This document shows, in pieces, positions 29,974 to 37,231 of a stretch of DNA of 43,893 nt (position 1 is the stretch's first letter; each line of letters opens with the position of its first letter). Source of the DNA: Salinispora cortesiana (GTDB lineage Bacteria > Actinomycetota > Actinomycetes > Mycobacteriales > Micromonosporaceae); assembly GCF_000484695.1 (NCBI RefSeq), contig NZ_AXVR01000042.1, positions 1-43,893 of the forward strand, written 5' to 3'. Both the position numbers and the translations under genes were made by a program. The notes beneath the pieces were generated by a model. It saw only the letters and a list, made by a program, of their open reading frames with translations. It did no database searches and was not told the DNA's origin.

Positions 29974-30924
29974 TCAATGCCGGTAAACGGGTTTTGGCGC
30001 GGTCCACACTCGACCCGCGGGCGGGTCCAGTTCCGCCGCACGGGCGAGCAGCGCGCCCCGGTCGATGCAGTCGATGTTCGTCGCCGCCACGGTACAGGCG
30101 TAGGCCCCGGAGATCGCGCCGTACCGGGCGCACCGCCGGGCCGGCTCTCCTGCGAGCCAGCCGAGCAGGAAGCCTGCGGCGAAGGCGTCGCCCGCACCGT
30201 TGGAGTCCACCACCGGCGCCGGCGGATCGACCGCCGGAACATGGCTGAACTCGCCGTCGACCAGCAGGTACGCCCCCTCGGCTCCGGCGGTGGCCACGAC
30301 CGTGCGGGCCCGGCCGCGTTCGACGATGCGCCGCATCGTCTGCTCGGGGTCGGCCAGTGCGGCCGACGACACGAAGACGAGGTCGGCCGCGTAGGCGAAG
30401 TCCTCGTGGTAAGGCTCGTTGCCGTCCCAGTTGTGCAGGTCCGTGGAGATGGTTACGCCCGCCGCGCGCAGCGTGGGCAGGGCGAAGGCGCACGGATAGG
30501 TGATCGACACGTGGGCGTGCCGGCTCGCCGCGGCGAGGGCGGTGACCGTCTCCACCGGGAGCCGGTCCCCCGCCACGGATCGACTGCTGTCGTACAGGGA
30601 CAGCCGCCGTCCGTCCGGGTCGACGAGGTTGACCGCACGGCGGGTACCGGCCCGCAGCGGAAAGACGGTGAGCGGGATACCCCGCTCGGCGTGCAGGGCA
30701 CGGACCAAGTCGCCCTCATGGTCGTCGCCGATCACATCGATGTGGTGGGTACGCAGGCCCAGGGCGTGGACCGCCATCGCCACGAAGTCGCCGGTCTGCC
30801 CCGCGCGGGTCGTGATCGCCGGCACCAGGTAGCTGTCGGCGAACGGAAGGGGCAGCTGCGGTGCGTAGACGATGGTATCCACGCCAGCGCCGCCCAGGAC
30901 AAGGACGTCGATCTCAGTGCTCAC
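29974..30924 (-). CDS. PfkB-family carbohydrate kinase
   Basis: The 316-residue ribokinase-fold protein has the N-terminal VLGGAGVDTIVY with the GG motif, ITTRAGQTGDFVAMAVHALG, and the catalytic signature DSNGAGDAFAAGFLLGWLAG (about residue 245) with the Asp base and anion hole. It phosphorylates a sugar or nucleoside; the substrate cannot be told. GAGGAG sits 5-6 bases before the GTG. It lies upstream of the xyl operon on the same strand but has its own ribosome site and a 163-base gap, so co-regulation is uncertain. Confidence 0.88.
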   Translation of the reverse strand: MSTEIDVLVLGGAGVDTIVYAPQLPLPFADSYLVPAITTRAGQTGDFVAMAVHALGLRTHHIDVIGDDHEGDLVRALHAERGIPLTVFPLRAGTRRAVNLVDPDGRRLSLYDSSRSVAGDRLPVETVTALAAASRHAHVSITYPCAFALPTLRAAGVTISTDLHNWDGNEPYHEDFAYAADLVFVSSAALADPEQTMRRIVERGRARTVVATAGAEGAYLLVDGEFSHVPAVDPPAPVVDSNGAGDAFAAGFLLGWLAGEPARRCARYGAISGAYACTVAATNIDCIDRGALLARAAELDPPAGRVWTAPKPVYRH

Positions 30925-31089
30925 AGGTACTCCTCAAGGGAAGTGGTACGGGGCTGGTGTAGATGCCGGCGACGTCCCGCCCACGGCCCAGGTAGACAGG
31001 GAGCGTTTGGGACCAGATCAGCCTCGCCGCTAACCTCGTCGACGAGATCGACGGAGCGCGCGAAGGTCCCGATGGCCGCCGAAGCACTC

Positions 31090-32565
31090 CTAGTACGCGC
31101 CGCGGCGGTTCAGCACCGCGCCGAAGGTCTTCCACAGGATGGTCAGATCGGCAGCGAGGGACCAGTTCTCCACGTAGTAGAGGTCGAGCCGGACGCCGTC
31201 CTCCCAGCTCAGGTCAGACCGGCCACTGATCTGCCAGAGGCCGGTCATGCCCGGCTTAACCAACAGCCGCCGGGCGACATCGCCGTCATACCGGGCGACC
31301 TCCGAGGGCAACGGCGGGCGGGGGCCGACCAGGCTCATCTGCCCGAAAAGGACGTTTACCAGCTGTGGCAGCTCGTCCAGCGACCATTTGCGCAGCAGTC
31401 GTCCGACCCGGGTCACCCGGGGGTCGTCACGCAGTTTGAACAGCAGGCCGTCGGTCTCGTTCCGCGACGCCAACTCCGCCAGCAGGGCGTCGGCGTTGAC
31501 CACCATCGTGCGGAACTTCCACACCCCGAACTCCCGGCCCCCCTGTCCGACGCGGGTCTGCCGAAACAACACCGGTCCCCGGCTGTCGGCCAGCACAGTC
31601 AACGCGATCACCACCAACAGCGGCAGCAGCAGGGTCAGGGCGAGGAGCGCGGACGCGCGGTCGACCAGTCCCTTCACCAGTTTACGGGCGCCCCGGAACT
31701 CCGGGGCCTCGACGTGGATCAGCGGCAGCCCGGCCACCGGGCGAGTGTGGATCCGGGGTCCCGCGACATCGGTCAGTGCCGGGGCGACCACCAGATCAAC
31801 GCCCGTGCTCTCCAGCTGCCAGCCAAGCCGACGCAGTCGGGTGGCGGTCAGTTCGCCGGAGGCGGTCACCGCCACGGTGTCGGCGCCGATGGCGGCGGCA
31901 GCCGCCGGGATGCCCCGAAACGAGCCCACCACGGGCACTTCCCCCAGCTGCTGCGGAACCGGAGCGAGCAACACATCCGGAATACACGCCCCGACTACCT
32001 GGTAGCCCGCGTACGGCTCGCGCCGCAGCGTGTGCACCAACTCCAGAACGTGCGCGGTGTCACCGACCGCAAGGACTTTCCGAGACCAACCGCGGCCCCG
32101 TGAGCGGAAGCGATGCAGTCTCTTGCGGGCAGCGAAGCGGGCCAGCACGAGCCCGACAACGCCGGCGGCGAAGGAGGTGACGAGGAAGCCCCGGGGCACG
32201 CCGACGTCCAGGACCCAGCCGGCGATCACAATCCCCCCGGCGAGGCGCAGACTGGCCACACTCACCCGTCGATACTCGTCGGCACCATAGCCGACGACCC
32301 GATCGTCGTAGCAGCGAAACGTCTTGAGCGAGACCAGCCACGCCAGCACCAGGCCGGGCGCCAACAGAATGTGGGGGAGCTCGATGGCGTCGAGGGAACC
32401 GATGCTGAAGCCGGCGAGGTACCCGGCGAGAACGGCGAGGCTCAGCACCGCGGTGTCGAGCACCAACAGGGCCCGGAGGTAGGATCGCAGGGCGGCACGC
32501 GTCCTCGGCGGAGACAGGCCGCCCGCCATTGACCGGCCGGGGGTCAACAGCGTCGCCGAGTTCAC
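31090..32565 (-). CDS. Exopolysaccharide polyprenyl-phosphate sugar transferase
   Basis: The 491-residue protein has N-terminal membrane helices (about residues 30-130), a CoA-binding-like soluble middle domain with VLAVGDTAHVLELVHTLRREPYAGYQVVGACIPD, and a C-terminal bacterial sugar transferase domain starting near residue 297: LVKGLVDRASALLALTLLLPLLVVIALTVLADSRGPVLFRQTRVGQGGREFGVWKFRTM, then RKWSLDELPQLVNVLFGQMSLVGPRPPLPSEV. This is the WcaJ/WbaP type that moves a sugar phosphate to undecaprenyl phosphate and starts exopolysaccharide synthesis. No other exopolysaccharide genes are nearby. GTG 32565 follows GGAGGGG by a few bases. Confidence 0.92.
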   Translation of the reverse strand: MNSATLLTPGRSMAGGLSPPRTRAALRSYLRALLVLDTAVLSLAVLAGYLAGFSIGSLDAIELPHILLAPGLVLAWLVSLKTFRCYDDRVVGYGADEYRRVSVASLRLAGGIVIAGWVLDVGVPRGFLVTSFAAGVVGLVLARFAARKRLHRFRSRGRGWSRKVLAVGDTAHVLELVHTLRREPYAGYQVVGACIPDVLLAPVPQQLGEVPVVGSFRGIPAAAAAIGADTVAVTASGELTATRLRRLGWQLESTGVDLVVAPALTDVAGPRIHTRPVAGLPLIHVEAPEFRGARKLVKGLVDRASALLALTLLLPLLVVIALTVLADSRGPVLFRQTRVGQGGREFGVWKFRTMVVNADALLAELASRNETDGLLFKLRDDPRVTRVGRLLRKWSLDELPQLVNVLFGQMSLVGPRPPLPSEVARYDGDVARRLLVKPGMTGLWQISGRSDLSWEDGVRLDLYYVENWSLAADLTILWKTFGAVLNRRGAY

Positions 32566-32795
32566 CGACCCCTCCCCACCTCACCTCGCCCCCGGTGGTC
32601 ACGGCCGGAGAACGGCCCGGTGGTCCGAGCCAAGGATGGCCTGGTTCCCGCCGGAACAACGACATCCTGCCCCGAGCATTATGGACACGGATTCTTTCCG
32701 ACGTATTGCCGTCACTTTGCGCGGCCGCCGCCCAGCCGACTCCGGCCCGCCGCATCGGCTCGGCGCCAGCGGCGGACTCGATGCTGAGCCTCGGG

Positions 32796-34523
32796 TCAGG
32801 AGTCCGTATCGCGCAGCGCGATGGCCTTCAGGAAGATGTCGCCAATCTTGGTCGGGTCCTCGGTGATGAAGGAGCCGCCGCCGGTGACCTTCGTGATCGA
32901 CTCCAGCTCGGCCTTGCTGACATCCGCGCCGATCCCGATCAGAACCACCTGTACCGGCCGCTCCGGGTCCTTGATCCGCTCCAGTTCGGCGATCAGTTGC
33001 TGCTGGCTGATGCCGTTGTCGTCGTCATTCTTACCGTCGGTGAAGAGGACGATCGAATTGACCTGCCCCTGATCCCAGTCCTCCTGGACCGCCTCATACG
33101 CCGCGAGCACCGTGTCGAAAAGACCAGTGTCACCCCGGGTCGGCTGGATCTGGGTCAACGCCGCCTCAAGCTCGTTCCGCTGACCGCTCAGCGGACCGAT
33201 CTCGACGAGCCGCCGGTAGTCCCGCCCGCTGCCCAGGTTGGTCGAGAACTCCCACAGCCCGATCTCCCAGCTGTCATCGAAGAGGTGGAGCCCACGCCCC
33301 GCGGCTTCCAGGGTGACCTGCTGACGGCTCGCGCCGTTGGCGCTCGCCACGGGTTCCCGCATCGAGCCGGAGACGTCGATGACGCAGAGCATTCGGCCGG
33401 ACTGGGTGGCGATCGACCAACTGGAGACCGCTCGCTCGACCGCCAGTGGATCCAGTTCGACGGTGGCGCTGCCATCATCGGCCGCCGGGCTCGACGCCCC
33501 TTCGGGCGCACCGGCACCCCAGGTACCATCCGGCGCCCGCAGCGACAACGACGCCAACCGATCCTTGAAGCTGGCCGTGGTGAGCACGTCGAACAGCATC
33601 CGGGCAGCCGATACCTTGGCCGAACCGATACCCGGCAGCACCGCATACGGATAGTCCAACGGTGTCGCCGCCGGCTTGGGGTAGAGCGCGGCCAGCGGCA
33701 CCGCCGGCTTCCGCGCGTTGTAGGAGAGCAGATCCTCCTCAGACAACGCCGCCGCGCCGAGACTACCGGCCAGCGTGGTGGCATCTGCGGAGGTGGGGAA
33801 CTGTGCGAGCAGTTCCTGGCGCAGCTCCGCGCTGCTGGCCGACAACGCACGCAACGCGCCGACAGTCGCCGCCTGCCCGTCCCCCCCAACCGCCGCGGCG
33901 GCGGCGCTCAACGCGAGTAGACCGGAGAGGCCGGCGGCATCCCGGGTCGGGTTCACGGTGCCGGCCTTGAGTGGCTCAGCGCTGTTGACTTGGCCGACCA
34001 ACGCAGACCAGGTGAGCTCCTGCGCCGGCCAGCCGAGCCGGGAGGCAACCGGCTCGGGCACCCCCACGACCACCGGGCTACGGGCGATCGACGCTCCGTT
34101 ACCCGGGTCGAAGGCGGTCGCGCCACCGCTCTTCAGCCGGAGCAGCCATGCCGACGAGTCGGGCACCCAGACATCCGGGCTAACCGCGGCGCCGCTGACC
34201 CGGCCCACCCCGGCCAGGATGGCACCGTGTTTGGTCGCGACGGTGGCGGCGATCTCGACCGGCTCGGCTGCGGTCACGCTTACCTCAACGCAGGTGCCGT
34301 CAACCGCCGCGCCCTCGCTCTCCCACTCGGTCGCCGCGGCGTCAACCGCCGGCGCCAGCTCCGCCGCGACCGCGACCGCCAGCTCGACCCGACCGGAGCA
34401 GCCTGGCGAGGCCAGCTGCCGGTAGCCGAAATATCCACCAGCAGCAATGAAAAGCACACCGACAGCTGCGGCGACACCGGCGGCGCGGGTCTTCGATCGG
34501 ATGCGATGGCGGCCTGGAGACAC
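32796..34523 (-). CDS. Solute-binding plus von Willebrand A domain membrane protein
   Basis: The 575-residue protein has a membrane anchor near the N-terminus (AAGVAAAVGVLFIAAGGYFGYRQL), a periplasmic-binding-like domain (about residues 40-330: VELAVAVAAELAPAVDAAATEWESEGAAVDGTCVEVSV, VWVPDSSAWLLRL) and a C-terminal VWA domain (about 375-570) with the MIDAS motif DVSGSM (about 381). Ca/Mg-dependent ligand binding is expected of the VWA. The combination is known in actinobacteria but its role is not settled. GTG 34523 is chosen; the frame stays open further to a TTG at 34589, which is less likely. Confidence 0.85.
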   Translation of the reverse strand: MSPGRHRIRSKTRAAGVAAAVGVLFIAAGGYFGYRQLASPGCSGRVELAVAVAAELAPAVDAAATEWESEGAAVDGTCVEVSVTAAEPVEIAATVATKHGAILAGVGRVSGAAVSPDVWVPDSSAWLLRLKSGGATAFDPGNGASIARSPVVVGVPEPVASRLGWPAQELTWSALVGQVNSAEPLKAGTVNPTRDAAGLSGLLALSAAAAAVGGDGQAATVGALRALSASSAELRQELLAQFPTSADATTLAGSLGAAALSEEDLLSYNARKPAVPLAALYPKPAATPLDYPYAVLPGIGSAKVSAARMLFDVLTTASFKDRLASLSLRAPDGTWGAGAPEGASSPAADDGSATVELDPLAVERAVSSWSIATQSGRMLCVIDVSGSMREPVASANGASRQQVTLEAAGRGLHLFDDSWEIGLWEFSTNLGSGRDYRRLVEIGPLSGQRNELEAALTQIQPTRGDTGLFDTVLAAYEAVQEDWDQGQVNSIVLFTDGKNDDDNGISQQQLIAELERIKDPERPVQVVLIGIGADVSKAELESITKVTGGGSFITEDPTKIGDIFLKAIALRDTDS

Positions 34524-34608
34524 GGGACCATCTTCCGGACCCGGCCAAGCAACGGCTACGCCCGTTCGGACGAAGTTACGCAGACGCAACCGCCGGCCCC
34601 AGCTTCAA

Positions 34609-35691
34609 CTACGCTCCGTGAGACAGGGAACGCGATGCGTTCGGACGCTCTGTCCAGGGCAGGACACAGGTGGGGCTCGGGACCCGCACCGGCTCACCGG
34701 CCGGTGCCGGCACACCGGTCGCCGGGTCGACCCGGAACACGCTGATCAGGTCGGCCCGCTCGTCCGCGACGTACAGGTTGGCGCCGATCCGGGCGAAGTG
34801 CCGGGGCCACTTCCCGCCGGAGTCCACCTCGTCGACCAGCACCGGCAGCTCGCCGTCGAGTGCGAAGACGGCGATCGTGCCGACACCCCGGTTCGCGACG
34901 TAGAGGAACCTCCCCTCCGGCCCGACCGCGACCTCCGAAGGCTGCACCTGCCCCGGCCGCCCGCTGGCCGCAACCCGGCCACTCAAGCGCAGGGAGACGT
35001 CCGTGGTGACCTCCCCGGCCAGGACCGAGCCGTCCAGCTCCCCGACCAGCCAGCAGCGTCGTCCATCCGGATGACGGGCCAGATGCCGGGGCCCGACACC
35101 AGCGGCGGTGCGCACCCGTGGAACCCGCGGATGTAGCCGCCCCGTCACGGCATCGAGCTCGTACCGGTAGACCGAGTCGGTCCCGAGGTCGACCACGAGC
35201 AGCGGCCCTCCGTCTCCGCCCGAAGCGACCATGTGGGTGTGCGCCCGCTCCTGCCGCTGTGGGTCCGGACCGTGGCCCTCATGCCGGACCAGGTCGGTGC
35301 TTTCCCCGGGCACCCCTTGCCCGTCAAGCGGAAACACCGTCACGCTCCCGTCGCCGTAGTTGGCCACGAAGAGGTGCCGACCATCGTCGGCGACCACGAG
35401 ATGGCAAGGATCGGCGCCACCGGTGGGCCGGCTGCCCAGCGTGGTGAGATCCCCGTCTGCGGCGACTCGAAACGCGCTGACCCCGCCGTCGGTCACCTCG
35501 TTGACCGCGTACAGGACTGGCAGGTCCGGATGCCGGGCGAGGAACGACGGTGCCGGGGTGACCGCGACCGTGCCGAGCGGTATAAGCGCACCCGAATCTG
35601 GCTCCCGCTGGGCGACGACGATCCCCTCGCCGCGGCCCCCGGCACCCGCCGTGTAACAACCGAGATAGACGAACGCACCCTGAACCGCCAC
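34609..35691 (-). CDS. Lactonase family beta-propeller protein
   Basis: This 360-residue protein has the repeated pattern of seven-bladed propellers of the 6-phosphogluconolactonase (PF10282) family: FVYLGCYTAGAGGRGEGIVVAQ, then DPCHLVVADDGRHLFVANYGDGSVTVFPLD, the VGPRHLARHPDGRRCWLVGE blade, PSEVAVGPEGRFLYVANRGVGTIAVF, and the GGKWPRHFARIGANLYVADE blade. Family members hydrolyse 6-phosphogluconolactone or act on other lactones; the substrate is unknown. No signal peptide is seen. GTG 35691 has GGAGG 8 bases upstream. It lies between the VWA gene and the conservon and all face the same way. Confidence 0.88.
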   Translation of the reverse strand: MAVQGAFVYLGCYTAGAGGRGEGIVVAQREPDSGALIPLGTVAVTPAPSFLARHPDLPVLYAVNEVTDGGVSAFRVAADGDLTTLGSRPTGGADPCHLVVADDGRHLFVANYGDGSVTVFPLDGQGVPGESTDLVRHEGHGPDPQRQERAHTHMVASGGDGGPLLVVDLGTDSVYRYELDAVTGRLHPRVPRVRTAAGVGPRHLARHPDGRRCWLVGELDGSVLAGEVTTDVSLRLSGRVAASGRPGQVQPSEVAVGPEGRFLYVANRGVGTIAVFALDGELPVLVDEVDSGGKWPRHFARIGANLYVADERADLISVFRVDPATGVPAPAGEPVRVPSPTCVLPWTERPNASRSLSHGA

Positions 35692-35855
35692 CGGACCACC
35701 CTCCGCGCCGACTCCTCCGATCCAACCAGAGGTTCGCCCACGCCGCGGCGCAGCACACCGGAACGCCACCGCGGGGCTCCACGCCCGGAGCCGGCCACCA
35801 CGCTGGCCGGTAGCTCACCCGCGGCGAGGCGGGTGCCCGCCCCGGCTGACACGGG

Positions 35856-36455
35856 TCAGGCCGGGACCCGCTCCCCATGCTGCCGGGCCACATGTTCGAC
35901 GAGCGCGATCAACACCTGCTTGGCGGACTGCCGTTCCCGGGCGTCACAGAGCAGCATCGGCACGTCGGCGTCCAGGTCCAACGCCTCGCGTACGGTCTCC
36001 AGGCTGAACCGGCGGGCCCCGTCGAAACAGTTGACCCCGACCACAAACGGAATACCCCGCTGTTCGAAGTAGCCGATGGACGGGAAGCAGTCGGCCAGTC
36101 GCCGGGTATCGGCGAGCACCACCGCGCCCAACGCCCCGAAGGCCAACTCATCCCAGAGGAACCAGAACCGATCCTGTCCCGGCGTGCCGAAGAGATAGAC
36201 CAGGAGATCTTCGTTGATGGTGATTCGACCGAAGTCCATCGCCACGGTGGTGGTGGACTTCGCCTCCACGCCGGCGAGATCGTCGGTGCCGATCCCGGCG
36301 TCGGTCAGCATCTCCTCGGTCTGGAGCGGACGAACCTCACTCAAGGCGCTCACCAGCGTCGTCTTCCCCGCGCCGAAACCCCCGGCGATGAGGATCTTGA
36401 GCGCGATCGGGATGTGGGCACCGGTTCTTGGGAGTTCAGAGCGCACGGAGTCCAC
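35856..36455 (-). CDS. cvnD: Conservon GTPase (CvnD type)
   Basis: The 199-residue small GTPase has G1 in IAGGFGAGKTTLVSAL (about residue 25), FGTPGQDRFWFLWDEL (G3 region) and VVGVNCFDGARRF (where the usual NKxD reads NCFD), as in Cvn/MglA-like GTPases of actinobacterial conservons. These couple a membrane sensor and roadblock regulator to an output. Its GTG overlaps the DUF742 gene by 20 bases. A second GTG three codons later is also possible. Confidence 0.92.
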   Translation of the reverse strand: MDSVRSELPRTGAHIPIALKILIAGGFGAGKTTLVSALSEVRPLQTEEMLTDAGIGTDDLAGVEAKSTTTVAMDFGRITINEDLLVYLFGTPGQDRFWFLWDELAFGALGAVVLADTRRLADCFPSIGYFEQRGIPFVVGVNCFDGARRFSLETVREALDLDADVPMLLCDARERQSAKQVLIALVEHVARQHGERVPA

Positions 36456-36819
36456 TGACCACCGCCTTGAGGATGTCGTTGTCGGGCAGGTACGGGCCGG
36501 CCGAGGGCTGGTGGACCGTCACCAGGCCTCGGTCCACCAAGTCACCGAGCAGCACCCGGACGACGCCAACCGCCAGGTCGAGGCCGGTCGCCAGTTCGGC
36601 CACCGGGACCGGCCGGGCAGCCAGCGCCACCAGCCGCCGGTGCTCGGGGTGCAGGTCGAGATGTACGGCGGGTTGGGCGTTCCGGTCGGCGAGGACGTAC
36701 GCGACCAGGTCGAAGCCGCCGGCAGCCCGCACGCGCCCCCCGGTCAGCGTGTAGGGGCGCACCACCGGACCTGCGTCGGCGTCCAGCCACTCATGTGGCG
36801 TGCCGGACTCAGCCCACAT
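36436..36819 (-). CDS. cvnC: DUF742 protein (CvnC type)
   Basis: This 127-residue protein is a DUF742 winged-helix-like protein: GPVVRPYTLTGGRVRAAGGFDLVAYVLA, HRRLVALAARPVPVAELATGLDLAVGVVRVLLGDLVDRGLVTVHQP and a C-terminal DNDILKAVVSGLRAL. CvnC proteins sit between the roadblock protein and GTPase in conservons; their exact role is not fixed. Its ATG overlaps the roadblock gene stop, and its end overlaps the GTPase gene. Confidence 0.92.
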   Translation of the reverse strand: MWAESGTPHEWLDADAGPVVRPYTLTGGRVRAAGGFDLVAYVLADRNAQPAVHLDLHPEHRRLVALAARPVPVAELATGLDLAVGVVRVLLGDLVDRGLVTVHQPSAGPYLPDNDILKAVVSGLRAL

Positions 36820-37231
36820 CGCCGGTGCCCGCCGTTGGCCGAGCCGGGATGCTCATCGTCTCGCCCACCCGGGTCACCAACATCGCCATCTCGTACGCCA
36901 CCAGCCCGATGTCGGCGTCTGCATCACTAACCACAGCGAGGCAGGCGCCCTGGCCGGCCGTGGTCACGAACAGAAATGCCGATTCCATCTCGACGACAGT
37001 CTGCCGGACGGGACCACCGGTCACATGCCGGCTCGTGCCCCGGGCCAGGCTAGAGAGGCCAGAGGCGAGAGCGCACAGGTGCTCCGCGTCGTCCCGTTCC
37101 TGCCCGGCGGAGGCCCCCAGCAGCAGCCCGTCGGCGGAGAGCACCACCGCCTGCCGGGCGGGCGGCACCCGCTCCACCAGTTCGTCGAGCAACCAGTCGA
37201 GATCAACATTCTGCCTGGTAGATTGCAGCAT
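36809..37231 (-). CDS. cvnB: Roadblock/LC7 protein (CvnB type)
   Basis: The 140-residue protein has the roadblock/LC7 fold: LDWLLDELVERVPPARQAVVLSADGLLLGASAGQ, LASGLSSLARG, then VEMESAFLFVTTAGQGACLAVVSDADADIGLVAYEMAMLV. Such proteins act as GTPase-activating or scaffold partners of CvnD. ATG 37231 shares one base with the kinase stop (TGATG), with GAGAGGGA upstream. Confidence 0.92.
   Translation of the reverse strand: MLQSTRQNVDLDWLLDELVERVPPARQAVVLSADGLLLGASAGQERDDAEHLCALASGLSSLARGTSRHVTGGPVRQTVVEMESAFLFVTTAGQGACLAVVSDADADIGLVAYEMAMLVTRVGETMSIPARPTAGTGDVG

Noticed and set aside
29365..32103. 912-residue plus-strand frame
   Set aside because: It is a shadow over xylA, the kinase and the sugar transferase genes on the other strand.
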